This document shows, piece after piece, positions 41,970-52,125 of a DNA stretch of 64,000 nucleotides. The number at the start of each line of letters is the position of its first letter. Position 1 is the stretch's first letter. The notes beneath the pieces were generated by a model. The model was not told where the DNA came from and made no database searches. It was given only the letters and a program-made list of their open reading frames with translations. This DNA is from Agrypnia vestita (taxonomy: Eukaryota; Arthropoda; Insecta; Trichoptera; Phryganeidae). Position numbers and translations under genes: made by a program. The stretch lies in the NCBI GenBank assembly GCA_016648135.1, contig JADDOH010004034.1, forward strand, positions 44,905 to 108,904, written 5' to 3'.

Positions 41970-43573
41970 TTATTTCTTCTTGGATATTATTGTCCAGTGT
42001 CAAACTTTCCCTAGATGTTTAAACTATTTAACCGATCAATTCCTTAGTTTTTCTGAATAGTGAGAACAAAATAAATACACAGCTACCCTTTTCAGAAAAC
42101 TAATTCTCAACTGAAAGACTCCCTAAAGAAAAGCTTTTCATTGTACCGCCATAGTCTCTGTAATATACGGCATTATGGAGCAAACTGATTGTGGTTATAA
42201 ATATCTCACACGCGATATGTTATTTGACTGGAACTTTTATTCCGTGCTGTTTCCGCCGTCAATCAATTACTAAGCCGCCCCTGTCACTGTCCAAGGGAAA
42301 CATGTCGCTGTTAAGTTAACATTTATTTCGAAAAACCAATAGTTAAGTTTTTATAAATTCATTACGAATTAGCGATTCAGATCCCATCAACTTGCTGTCG
42401 ATTTTAGAGGGGTGAATTTTGATTTATGAATAACAATATTAAAACGTAATAAATATAATCTTACTATTAAATTAACTCATTTTGAGTATAAAGGCACTAT
42501 GTGCCGATACTAACGTGAATGAGGAAAGATAAATAATATTTTCAAACGTTCTTCGGAGAAAAAATTGATTGACATTGTTTATTTAGTAATGCGAATTTGA
42601 TTAATATTATTTGAAGTAGAATTGTAATTTTTACACTATTCTATAATAACATCAATATAAGAAATTATAAAATTAAATAGAACGCAAAAATACTAACGAC
42701 ATCAGTATATTCAAACCTTCCATCATGTAAAAAGCATATTAAATCCGTAACCTCCTAAAAAAATCGGTGCTTATGCTTCCTCCATGCTGAAGTATTACTG
42801 CCAATGAAGTTTTACTTCTTTGGCATACATTAAATAAATATTACAACACTTCTCACAGTAAAACCGCCAGAACTGTTTGAACGTGAGAAAGCGTGAAACG
42901 AACCAGCCGCAAGAAATGACAACTAAAGAGATATCCCCAGATTACAATTTCCTGTTCAACGTCAGCAAACAGACCGACGTCATTCAGCGCAGCGACGTCA
43001 TATATAGAAATTCGCATATTCCGAGATTAAAAACCATGACGGTAATAAAGTTAAAAACAGATTTGTATTAAATGACTTCATTGTATGAAAACTTCCGTCA
43101 CATGATGTGCGAGCATTTTGTTGCATAGTGATAGTAATTTTAGAGACATCAGTGATTGACTCACAGTTGGTAATTTTAAGCTCATCACTAGAATAAAACA
43201 TGTCACATAATCATATATTTTCGGTGCATGAGTAGGATAATTAAGTAAGTTACGCGTTAAAAGGGACTCTTTAAGTTGGTTCAGGAGTCCATTAGCTGGA
43301 CCGCAACGTGCATACAGTCGTATGTATTATAACAGCATCAATAAAATCCATTTACTTTGTGCCGCGAACTTGCAGTCTAGGTAACCGAGTTAATAAAATA
43401 AAAATCTGTACCAAATTAAATTATCGGAAATCTGGTTACCCTCGACTTTGATGTTGGGCTCCACCAGGCGGGCGGGCATTTCGAAAATTCCTTTTTCGCG
43501 CTGCAACGTTCGGGCGACGCTGTGCTGCATAGAACAAGGACACTACGCTGCATAGTATAGAGTATAGACCATA
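41970..43573. other. AT-rich spacer; higher GC towards right
   Basis: No recognised gene. 42877-43071 has a 64-codon frame without a domain. 43440-43530 is GC-richer (CTCCACCAGGCGGGCGGGCA) and ends in short GTATAGAG/ACAGAG repeats next to the two hAT insertions. Confidence 0.4.
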
Positions 43574-43581
43574 GCACAGAG

Positions 43582-44578
43582 TAGGGAATGCAAGCTCGGT
43601 AGACCGAGATCTCGCACCAATTTTGCAAGATCAATCTCGCATCAAAATTTGTGCGATATTTGCGAGGTCAAGATTAATTTTACTGAAGAGGAATATGCGA
43701 TCTTACTTGGATTAAAACAAGCTTCTGAGCCAGTAAAACATGCTTTGCGTTTTATAAGAAGACCTAAAAACGTTTTTACAATAAATCTTAAAGAAAACAT
43801 ATAGCCTCTCATATAAGGAGCCGCCTCAATGATGCAACAATCAGTGATCTGTGCATCTTACGAAGTTACTTTCAAAAACACGCACGAAAATCAAACTTAT
43901 TAAATAAATCTCACCCCTTAGACTGTAATAGATAAGAACCACCATGGCACAACATCATTATTATACATACTTGGGAGTTAAATTGTACAATACATTGTCA
44001 CAAAACAAATTTCAAGAAAGGAACATTCCAAAATACGAACAGTTTAAGAAAAAAGTCAAATCCTTGATTTTGGACAACGATGTATTGTAACATTGCCCAC
44101 ATGTCTCAAATGGTTTCTATATAATAAAAAAATTACTACTTCTAAATGGTTTCTGCTTTTATAATTTAATTTAGCTTGTAAATAATACTCCTTCCGTAAG
44201 TTCGGGCTTTGGCTCATGTTGGAGTATAATGTCTGTAAAATGTTATAACATAGAATCAATTTATTTAAAAAAATATTATGTATCTGCTATATAAATAAAT
44301 ATAATAAGAAAAAAATATATACATTAATTTTTTGAAAGTTGATGTTGATTATGATTATATTCTCATGCTTATTTCTTAAAAATAACTTTAATTACCGTTT
44401 GAAATACAGTGATACTAAAATTATTTTCGTCTTTATAACAAAAAGTAACCACCACTATAATATAACTTGTAAAATTAAAATAATTATTAAAATTTTATTG
44501 ATCACCAATACCGAAATCTCGCGGGATGATCTCGCGAGATCTCGACTTGGCTAAAATCACGCGAGATCGCATTCCCTA
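43582..44578. mobile_element. hAT-type non-autonomous element A
   Basis: 997 bp. Ends TAGGGAATGCAAGCTCGG and, in reverse, TAGGGAATGCGATCTCGCG. Flanking octamers GCACAGAG (43574-43581) and GTACAGAG (44579-44586) differ at one base, consistent with an 8-bp hAT duplication. Both ends are rich in CGAGATCTCG words, shared with the element at 48212-48726. A LINE 3' fragment is nested inside. No transposase recognised. Confidence 0.85.
43850..44312 (+). mobile_element. LINE C-terminus and 3' UTR nested in hAT element A
   Basis: The frame at 43930-44085 reads HHYYTYLGVKLYNTLSQ and YEQFKKKVKSLI, the C-terminal signature of insect non-LTR reverse transcriptases. The 3' UTR (CTTCTAAATGGTTTCTGCTT, GGAGTATAATGTCTGTAAAA) matches the reverse-strand fragment at 16385-16612 and ends in AAATAAATATAATAAG. 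The left boundary is uncertain. Confidence 0.72.
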
Positions 44579-44598
44579 GTACAGAGCACAGTATAGAG

Positions 44599-45375
44599 CA
44601 GAGGTCCCCAATTTTTTTCCCCCAAGGAAACCTAATTCATCATACTTTTCTTGGTGGAACCCTATTTTGATAACAAAAAACATTGCCCTGTAGTTTGAAA
44701 ATTTTTAATGTTTGACTTGAAAAAAAGAGCAAATATAAATGAAAAATAATTATTATAAATATTGTAAAACATTTATTGTGCAAAGAAATACAATGTAACT
44801 ATGAATTTTAATGTGAAGAATGATATTCTTTCACATATTTTCTTATAATAGCACTAAAATTAGGCTTAATGTCTGACAATTGAATGCGAAGATTTGGAGC
44901 TGCATCCAGGCTGTTTCTGTACTTTTTTTGATGTAAGCGTAAGCTGAAAAACCAGTTTCGCATCGGTGAGTCGTCACAAACGGAAGCAGAACTGTGATAG
45001 CCTTCTCAACAATTGCAGAGTATTCGTCTTTAAGTTCGATCCAAAAGCCATTCAGATAATCTTCTAATTCGAATTTTTGTTTTAGAGAAGATGAACACTT
45101 ACAGTTATACTCTGACAGTTAGCATCCATGTTTTGGTATGATTTGCGAAAGGAGTCTTTACTCAGTCGATGTCTTGTAACTTCTCCGGGAAATACTCTTT
45201 CAGGGATATTTTATGGCTTATCAAATGCTCATGTGTATTTTTGGTGACTTGCAACTTATTTTTGCGGCGCTCATGCGGCTCGGTTTTGACATTTAACTCT
45301 CGGACGGAACACGGAACCCTCGCGACCCTTCCACGGAACCCCAGTGTTCCGCGGCCCACCTTTCGGGAAACTCTG
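44599..45375 (-). mobile_element. hAT transposon B, decayed, with perfect 8-bp duplication
   Basis: 777 bp. Left end CAGAGGTCCCCAA and right end (reverse) CAGAGTTTCCCGAAAG followed by GGGCCGCGGAACAC resemble the CAGTGGTTCCCAA / CGCGGAACCC ends of Charlie/Buster-like hAT elements. The exact octamer GTATAGAG flanks both sides (44591-44598, 45376-45383). It retains a transposase C-terminus on the minus strand. Confidence 0.92.
44808..45118 (-). pseudogene. hAT transposase C-terminal dimerisation domain, frameshifted
   Basis: The minus-strand frame reads FWIELKDEYSAIVEKAITVL then LPFVTTHRCETGFSAYAYIK. A shift in an A7/T7 run at 44923-44929 follows, then YRNSLDAAPNLRIQLSDIKP and a normal stop at 44808-44810. 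This is the hAT C-terminal dimerisation region of the ZBED5/SCAND3-like group (typical LPF-T-LCETGFS ... KYRNRL). The N-terminal BED finger and catalytic core are deleted. It is a broken transposase, not a domesticated gene. Confidence 0.88.
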
Positions 45376-45383
45376 GTATAGAG

Positions 45384-46105
45384 CGTGGTACGGATGCTGG
45401 GCGGTCTGTTCAAACGGGAAAATTGATTTGGAATGCGATGAAAGTTTTAAGCCCGTCTGGCGTAGAGCTTTGTGAGGGAAGTGGCGTTCACTGTACGTAA
45501 TGCAACCAAGTACCTACACAGTGTACGTCCGCGGCTGGTATTCAGTATCGAAAAATAATTAAATTATCTACATGCGCTTATTACAATTTACATTTACATT
45601 AATTACATATTTAATGCAAACAAAACGAAACAGATAATGGCTGCCTGTACATAGAAGTAGTAATAAAATAGTGCACCTGGGATGCAATTAAATTAAATCT
45701 GGGACCCTTCTGTCAATTTATATGTCACATAGAGCAAGCCAAAACTGCATTCTTCCAGATGAAAAAGGTACAGTTTTAAAAAAAGGATTAATTAATTCAT
45801 TGCAGGTTTTTACATGAAAAATATTAATATACAATGCCAAGGAAAAAGTCATGCTTGTTCTCACTGCACGCCCCTGATCAGAGGGAGGGAGGAAATATCA
45901 TCTATGTTACCCGCCGGGTCCTAAAGAGCAAGTATGCAAAATTTGGATCAGATCGGTCAAGCGGTACAGATTTGGATGGAAAATATATCGGTGAAGGCGA
46001 AGAGGTAAAGGGGGAGGGGGAAAATTCTAGAATAATCACGATTTACGGGCTACCTTCTCTCCAACACAACTCCTTACAGATTCTTATTGAAGAGTCCTGT
46101 ACTAA
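45384..46105. other. Unassigned sequence
   Basis: No transposon arm or gene recognised. A 106-codon plus-strand frame (45834-46154) has no domain and runs into the H3-like fragment. Confidence 0.4.
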
Positions 46106-46360
46106 CGTTATAGGGTTTTTGTCATTTTATTTGACTCGTATTAAAGGAAATTAATTTTTCATATTCGATATAAGTTCCCATAATGATAATCCAGCGTTTT
46201 ATAAAAATTAAGTCAGAAATATAAAAAAAGCAAACTTTGATATCGCATATCTTCATAACTATTGATAGGTTGCTTGAATATTTTCGACTCATAATTTTTA
46301 TACCTGTAAATTATTGTGGACTTGCTCTGGTACATTATGTATAACATATTTTCCAAGTTT
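46106..46360. mobile_element. H3 MITE fragment
   Basis: TTTTGTCATTTTATTTGACT, TAATGATAATCCAGCGTTTT, AAGTCAGAAATAT, CAAACTTTGATATCGCATAT and ATATTTTCGACTCATAAT are colinear with 19712-19905. One arm only. Confidence 0.65.
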
Positions 46361-46371
46361 GACGCGTTATT

Positions 46372-46925
46372 GCTCTAGAGAATTCTACAACATTCCATTT
46401 CATAGTAAAAGATTACATAGAATCATCTGGAACGTTTCACAGGCTTCTCATTACCCCTGGAATAAGTCGTTCGAGGGAATTGAGCTATAAAAGGAGTCAC
46501 GCGGTGCAAGCTCAAGCAATTCAGTTTGTGACGACAACAGTGCGACATCCGCAGCGTAAAACAGTTCAGTGATTCGTGATATTACAACACGCGATATTAT
46601 TATAGTAACCACAAACACAGTGTGACTACCAGTGCAACCAGCGCAAGTGAAGGAAAAAATAAATCGAGGCGAATAGTTTATACGAGCGAACATCGAACGG
46701 AATTTACGAGAAGTGATCTAAGCAATAGAGACAGCGTTAATTAGTGCGAATTTAGTAACAGTTCAATAATAAGTGTGTGAAATATTCGAAAAACATTTAG
46801 CGACTATAAAATTACGAACAGTAGTATTATAATTTAATTCATGTTCAGTTAGTTTCTTTGGTAATAAATGAAACTAAAATAATTTCCGGTTTTTCGTTTG
46901 TCTCGCAAAACTATGTTCCGTGACA
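46372..46925 (+). mobile_element. Solo LTR with recognisable promoter (TGACA-ending family)
   Basis: Ends TTTCGTTTGTCTCGCAAAAC then TTCCGTGACA. The upstream order is AAGTGTGTGAAATATTC, TTTAATTCATGTTCAGTTAG and a poly(A)-signal-like AATAAATGAAAC. A strong TATA box and initiator lie at 46486-46526. No coding region is attached. The 5' boundary is approximate. Confidence 0.7.
46486..46526 (+). promoter_or_regulatory. LTR core promoter: TATAAAAG plus initiator
   Basis: TATAAAAG at 46486-46493 and an arthropod-type initiator TCAGTT at 46521-46526. That is TATA-to-Inr spacing of ~35 bp, consistent with an insect Pol II core promoter in the LTR. Confidence 0.6.
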
Positions 46926-47599
46926 ATATATTATATGTGTGTATATTAAAGGTTAAAGGTAAACGTTTGTTTCAGATGAATAAAGATTTAAAAAAATGAT
47001 CAAAGAGTCGTGGTTTTACAAGGAGACTGCTACATGATTAAATATGTCCCATGATGAAGACATAATGTTTTACAGATAAAATATTAACCATTCCATTAGA
47101 AACTCTCCAACTTTGTATAAACCTACTAAAGCCATTTAATTTATTTTGTAATTATTTACATTTCTACACTATATTACACTTTAGAACGTTGGCAGTATTA
47201 TAAAGAGATGGATAGAAAGCCATTTAAGTAGTATTCTAATAAAAAAAATATATACACATAAAAGAAATATTGCTTCACTGTAGTCAAGAATACACATTTC
47301 ATTACTATTTTATATATTTTATATCATTATTATTTTATATGTTCTTCTTCTATTTTACTATTTCTCTTTTGTTTTATATAATATTTTTAATGTGTGTATT
47401 TTCTTTTATATGGAATGTGTGGGATTGCACGAACCTCCCCACATTCTGGAATAAAGCTATATTTATTTATTTATTTATTACCAGCCGCGACATCTATAAA
47501 CTGGTTCTTGGGGATGATATCAATTTTCAACCACAGATGGCGTTAACAAATCCATACGTAGAACGAGTTTTGTATATAACATACACACAAATTCCAAAA
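46926..47599. other. Spacer with LINE-like tail
   Basis: 47330-47485 is T-rich and ends GGAATGTGTGGGATTGCACG, CATTCTGGAATAAAGCTATA and (TTTA)4, resembling a LINE 3' end with an ATTT tail. The rest is unassigned. Confidence 0.45.
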
Positions 47600-47860
47600 T
47601 TTGATAGGTGGTGGGTGGAAATGGTGAACGTTAAATTGTGTAAGTGATCACTTAAGCCAGTCAAACGATAGGTCGTAAGACTTTCATATCTACTTTCCCA
47701 TAGAAATAGATTCATCTCTGTGAGACATCTATAATGTATCGTGATTAGTCATGATAATTCTGGGGACAAAACCCACTATTGTGTTCTTGAAAAATTTGAA
47801 CATATTCTTAATATAAATATATTGTTATTACTAAAACTTAATTCTACGACAAGGAGAGTG
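47600..47860. mobile_element. Hairpin MITE family H1, one-armed relic with extended right flank
   Basis: AATGGTGAACGTTAAATTGT, AAGTGATCAC, ACGATAGGTCGTAAG, TTCATCTCTGTGAGACATC and CTATAATGTATCGTGATTA, then ATTCTGGGGACAAAACCCA and TGTGTTCTTGAAAAATTTGA. The last two blocks recur right of the copies at 1.04 and 33.72 kb. Confidence 0.72.
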
Positions 47861-48203
47861 TTTATTTTTAATAAATACTTAAAAAATAGATTTAAAGCTT
47901 TAAAAATAATAATTATAATCGAGTGAGTGCAATTCTCCTTTTCATGTGTAAGGTTATAATAAAAATAATGTGTGTATGTGTGTATATTAGAACAAATGTA
48001 CCTTTTTATGCGCTATTTGTATTAATTATCCTGTTTTCGCCATAGTTTTTGTATTAAATGCTCATATTGGAAGATTTGTGAAATGAATCCTTAAATTTAC
48101 CGAACATCATAGTGAGCCAGACCTGAAGAAGGAACACTCTTTTAGTGGTGAGTTCGGCTATTTCATCGGTGCTCCTTTATCCCCAAAAAATACAGTCCAA
48201 TCG
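47861..48203. other. Unassigned spacer
   Basis: Nothing recognised. Confidence 0.5.
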
Positions 48204-48211
48204 TCCAGAAT

Positions 48212-48726
48212 TAGGAAATGCAATCCCGAATCGGGATTGCCCTTTCGGGATCCCTCGAGATTAGAATTTCCAATCCCGCGGAATCCCTAGGGATCGGGAT
48301 CCCGAATACTATTGTGGTTTTTTTTTTGCTTATAGAGCTGAATAGCAATTAATGACTACGCCTTGCATTTTTATATCAGCATATTTAATAAAATATTCAT
48401 TACTATTCATCGCTTTCAAGTTTTTGTAGGCGTTTTTACAAGCATCAATGTAAAGTTAGTAGGTAGTAGTTTTTATTTCCATATAAGGTTGATAAAATAC
48501 AGTAAATATTATTAAAAGCTATTTTCATTATTTGAATGTGACATGAACATAAGTTTTAAGTACTTACTAAAAGCTCTATGGACATACACAATTAAACATA
48601 CAAAACATAAAAAATGTTGATCAATCCCGAAAATCTCGTCCGATTTTTCGGTTCGGGATTGATCTCGTAAAATGCCTCGAGATCTCGCGAGATCCCGATC
48701 TCGCGGTATCGGGATTGCATTCCCTA
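48212..48726. mobile_element. hAT-type non-autonomous element, perfect 8-bp duplication
   Basis: 515 bp. Ends TAGGAAATGCAATCCCGA and, in reverse, TAGGGAATGCAATCCCGA. The octamer TCCAGAAT flanks both sides (48204-48211, 48727-48734). Subterminal regions contain many TCGGGAT/ATCCCGA and CGAGATCTCG words in both orientations, plausible transposase-binding repeats. The interior is AT-rich and non-coding. Same family as 43582-44578. Confidence 0.95.
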
Positions 48727-48734
48727 TCCAGAAT

Positions 48735-49194
48735 CACCTTTCTCTTTTTTGATCCCGTTATCCATCCACACCCCGTATTTCTCGTCCCTAAATTCCCAGT
48801 GATTCGCGTCGGGAACACCTTGTATGTTTTTCCGCAATCTAAATAATAATACCTGTAGACATATGTAATTTATGAAATTTATTATATAATGTATGTGTGC
48901 ACAATATTCTACCTTATTTGGTAAATTACATATATAACGATAGCTACGATATGCAGACATTCATACCACTTTGTCCAAGGGATATTTGGCACTCCCGTTT
49001 ACAGGAGAAGTATTCCTTTGAAGCGTGCAACCCTTCAAAGACGAAAAATAAAATAGAAAAGCAACTATGCAGGATACTATGAAACTATTTACCATTTCCC
49101 TACTAATTTTTTACAATCTATTTTGTTAAAATTTTGAGTAATAAAATAAAATTATAAATATTCGATAAAATAATATTTTATTGTAAAGACATGG
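48735..49194. other. Unassigned spacer
   Basis: AT-rich, with no recognised gene. Confidence 0.5.
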
Positions 49195-49790
49195 TAGAGT
49201 CAGAAGGAATTACGCAATATCGACATCTCTCGAAAGATTCACATGAATCTGGAATGGACTGGGTTATTCTCGTACACTTTGGAAATATCGAGAAAGTGAT
49301 TTTACCAATAAAAAGGAATCGATCAGCTAATGTGTAATTAGTTATGTCAGAGTTGACAGCGGGCTGACGCCATAGGCTTACACAGACAAGTGAAATCGTG
49401 CGGCAAGCGTGCCACGTGTGTAATTTCTGCGATTGTAATGAACCAACCGGTAAGCGAGAAGTTTTCTAGTGCGAACCTGAGCAATTTAAATAACGTGCAT
49501 CAAAAATAATAAGAGTCAAGTTTTTATTTTTATTTATTTTTTTATTAAAATTTATTTGGTAAATGTACAAACTTAAGAGTATTCAATATAATTTAATTAA
49601 TACACATATATATTACACGCTTACCCACTTTTAAATGAGAATTTATTCTCGTGTTTAAAAGTGGGGGCATTGTCATACATGTATATATCTATTATTAATG
49701 AAATCGTTAGTGTAAGACATTAGATTAAATAAGTAGGATATAGAAAAATTTGGATTACGAGTGAATTATTAGTGTGTGAAATATTCACAC
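49195..49790 (+). mobile_element. LTR (TGACA-ending family) disrupted by a LINE insertion
   Basis: Starts GGTAGAGTCAGAAGGAATTA and runs through ATCTGGAATGGACTG, CGTACACTTTGGAAATATCG, AGTGCGAACCTGAGCAATTT and AACGTGCATCA. A reverse-strand LINE 3' end then occupies 49518-49745, after which the LTR resumes with GAATTATTAGTGTGTGAAAT. The 3' TGACA end is missing. Confidence 0.7.
49518..49745 (-). mobile_element. LINE 3' UTR insertion (family L1)
   Basis: Reverse strand matches 31375-31592: TTTAATCTAATGTCTTACAC, AACGATTTCATTAATAATAG, CATGTATGACAATGCCCCCA and CACGAGAATAAATTCTCATT, ending in a TAAAAATAAAAA tail. A short 5'-truncated copy with no coding sequence. Confidence 0.85.
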
Positions 49791-50384
49791 ACTATATTAG
49801 TCGTAAATGAAGGCATTAAAAAATATCTGTTGATGAAAAATGTTGATTAAATCAGCTGTTTTCGTAGTATTTTCAAGTAGTTTTAAATGTGTAAGGCGTA
49901 ATAGTGCTTTATAATATATTCGTGTTTATATTTAAAAGTACCACCTACCTAGGTTTTAAATAAAAATGTATTAAATACATTTTTGTGTGTTTTCTCAGCG
50001 GGTATTGATGCAAAAAAAATTCCGACATATGGCGCTAAAATTAGTTAAAATAATTTTGAATTAATAACAAAAAAAAATAATCTTAAGTATTTATTCTTAT
50101 TAATTTATATTAACTTCGTTATGACTTTCAGATAATGTTGAAGATGTTTGACATACAAAATACAATACGGAATATTAAAAAAATAATATTTGTAAAATGT
50201 GCTTATAAAGTAGGTTCCATGTTAAAAAACCTTTTTTAAAATGGAACATGTGTTTGAAGTTAGTGAAAAATTCTTTCTTAAAATCGTGCCAAAATATAAA
50301 AACCTACTTATGTTCTTTAAATAATATAGCTGCGCCTTTCAACTGTTTTCATATAAATACATGTTAATGATTGTAAAATAATTA
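49791..50384. other. AT-rich spacer
   Basis: Nothing recognised. Confidence 0.5.
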
Positions 50385-50386
50385 GA

Positions 50387-50416
50387 TTGATGATGCTCTC
50401 ATGAGGTGAAACGCGT
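50387..50416 (+). ncRNA. Hammerhead-like core motif (weak)
   Basis: TTGATGATGCTC-TCAT-GAGGTGAAACGCGT has the (C/T)TGATGA, short stem, GAAACG layout also seen at 26979-27016 and 52919-52952. The first base is T rather than C and the stem is only 3-4 bp. Probably a shared repeat motif; ribozyme activity is unproven. Confidence 0.2.
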
Positions 50417-51470
50417 CCCCCAGAAATTAAACAAGTAAAATAAAAAAAGCGTGTTTTTATTTTTACATGTGACGTCATAGTTATTAAAATAATGAACTTA
50501 TTCCAAGGGTAGGTACTTGTTCTTTCCGCGCAGTTTGAGAATACACGGCAGCAAAAAGTATTCGCTCACCCGGGCATTTCAAGAACGGCGCAGATATTTT
50601 GCGAAACTTGTGCGCACATCACGTGGAGCGGTGAGGCTTTTGACAGTTCGAGGACCATCGGGAAAGTTCTCCCACTAAATTCCTCTTAAATATTACTTAA
50701 TGTGGGGAAAACTGGGAACCTGTCCTTCGGAAAGGACTACTAGACGCTACAGGGGGTTGTGCGTACCTAAGTATCTACTTTTAAAATTGGGTATTTTATC
50801 TTGTCGCATTTAACGGAAATTGTATATCGAAATTGTATAATGACAATGAATAATTAGTGATGTTTATATTTATATATATTTCTCTTTCTCTTTCCTTAAT
50901 TTTTGCTATATATATTTTTTTAATTTGCTATTTTATTTATTTATTGCTCTTTTCTTAATTTGCTTAAAATTTTTAACTTTTACTGAAAATTTCTTTTATG
51001 TTGTTTTTTGTACGTTGTTGTTTTCGTTTTTTTCTCTTATTTTATAAAGTGAATAATATTTTGTAATAGTGTAACTCAATTGTAAAAATGAACCTACAAA
51101 CAAACGTCTTTTTAGACGTTTTGTGGGACTAGATATTATAAAATGTAAAGAAAATAAATAGAAAAAAAAACTATATATTTATTTCAGCTGGACTGAAAGA
51201 ATTGCAAACAAAATCTGCATTTTTTTATATTTTATATAATTTTTTATGTGTTACAATAGTATTTAAAAAATATATAAGAGCGTTTTTTTAAATTAGGAGA
51301 AATTTTTTAAAAACAGATTTAACTGCAAATAATTTTCTAAGATCTAGGCTCGAATTCAGAATCAATATATATATATAGATTATTTACATATGGTTTAAAG
51401 GTTGAGGTGTTATTTTGTAATGAAAATTACGCTTTTAAGGCGTATCTTAACCTTTAATCACTAAAATATT
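50417..51470. other. Unassigned sequence
   Basis: 50510-50760 is GC-richer and of higher complexity, with no recognised domain. 50880-51170 is T-rich with an AAATAAATAG end, possibly a LINE tail. No gene called. Confidence 0.4.
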
Positions 51471-51643
51471 GGCGGCCCTCGTAGCGCAGTGGGTATGACA
51501 CTAGCTTCCCACACCGAGGGTTCCGGGTTCGATTCCTGGTGAGGTCATTATGTTAATCTATGTAATTAACTCAGGCCTGGGTGTTTTGTTATGTATTCCG
51601 CTTCTGTAATTGGGCCTCCTGGCCTGTTGAAGCGTAAAAAAAA
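51471..51643 (+). mobile_element. tRNA-derived SINE S2
   Basis: A box TAGCGCAGTGG at 51482-51492 and B box GGTTCGATTCC at 51526-51536 have the spacing of a Pol III internal promoter. The head does not fold into a functional tRNA (no matching acceptor arm or CCA-ready end). A unique body (CAGGCCTGGGTGTTTT, TTGGGCCTCCTGGCC) and an A8 run at 51636-51643 follow. The element would be transcribed by Pol III and mobilised by a LINE. Confidence 0.82.
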
Positions 51644-51940
51644 GTATTTCTCTAAATTTGGGCCAACATGAAGAACATGTTGATCGAAAATTTGTTTTAA
51701 AATTTTAAAAAATCATGTTTAATATTTGGATACTGCATGAGCGATATTGAAAAATCGATTACGAATGTATGCATAGAAAACGTATAAAAGCATGTCTTAA
51801 CTTGCACAACTTTTTATTTATTTACCTACTACATGTTTTGTAAAGTCTTATGCGTTCAGAGAGAACCAAAAAAATATTTCCAATGAAAAGACGTAGAGTA
51901 AATAATACGTAAAAACCACAACTGAGTGACAAAATTAGTC
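51644..51940. other. AT-rich spacer
   Basis: Nothing recognised. Confidence 0.5.
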
Positions 51941-51941
51941 C

Positions 51942-52125
51942 TTTTTTTTAAATAGAGATGCGAACACGGAATACGTGTCGCATCAATATTTTTACGATTC
52001 TCAAACTAAAAGCCTGTGCTATAGGTAAAAATAGGACTAACTTGCTGGTGTCCTGTAATGGGACTTGAACCACCGACCACCAGATCACTAGGCGAGCATC
52101 ATGACCGCTACACCAATAATCTAAG
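51942..52125 (-). mobile_element. tRNA-derived SINE S1, full-length-looking copy
   Basis: Minus strand: A box TGGTGTAGCGG (52105-52115), B box GGTTCAAGTCC (52061-52071), then body CAGCAAGTTAGTCCTATTTT, TATAGCACAGGCTTTTAGTT, TTGATGCGACACGTATTCCG and GTTCGCATCTCTATT, ending in a run of A. The body is shared with 10742-10871 and 58550-58607. The head resembles a tRNA but is not a clean gene. Confidence 0.85.

Noticed and set aside
44808..45118. Domesticated hAT-derived host gene
   Set aside because: Terminal repeats and a perfect target duplication still flank it, the frame is shifted, and most of the transposase is gone.
51471..51545. Functional tRNA gene
   Set aside because: A and B boxes are present but the acceptor arm does not pair, and a SINE body with an A tail follows directly.
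52050..52125. Functional tRNA gene on the minus strand
   Set aside because: The head continues into a repeated body shared with two other loci, so it is a SINE.
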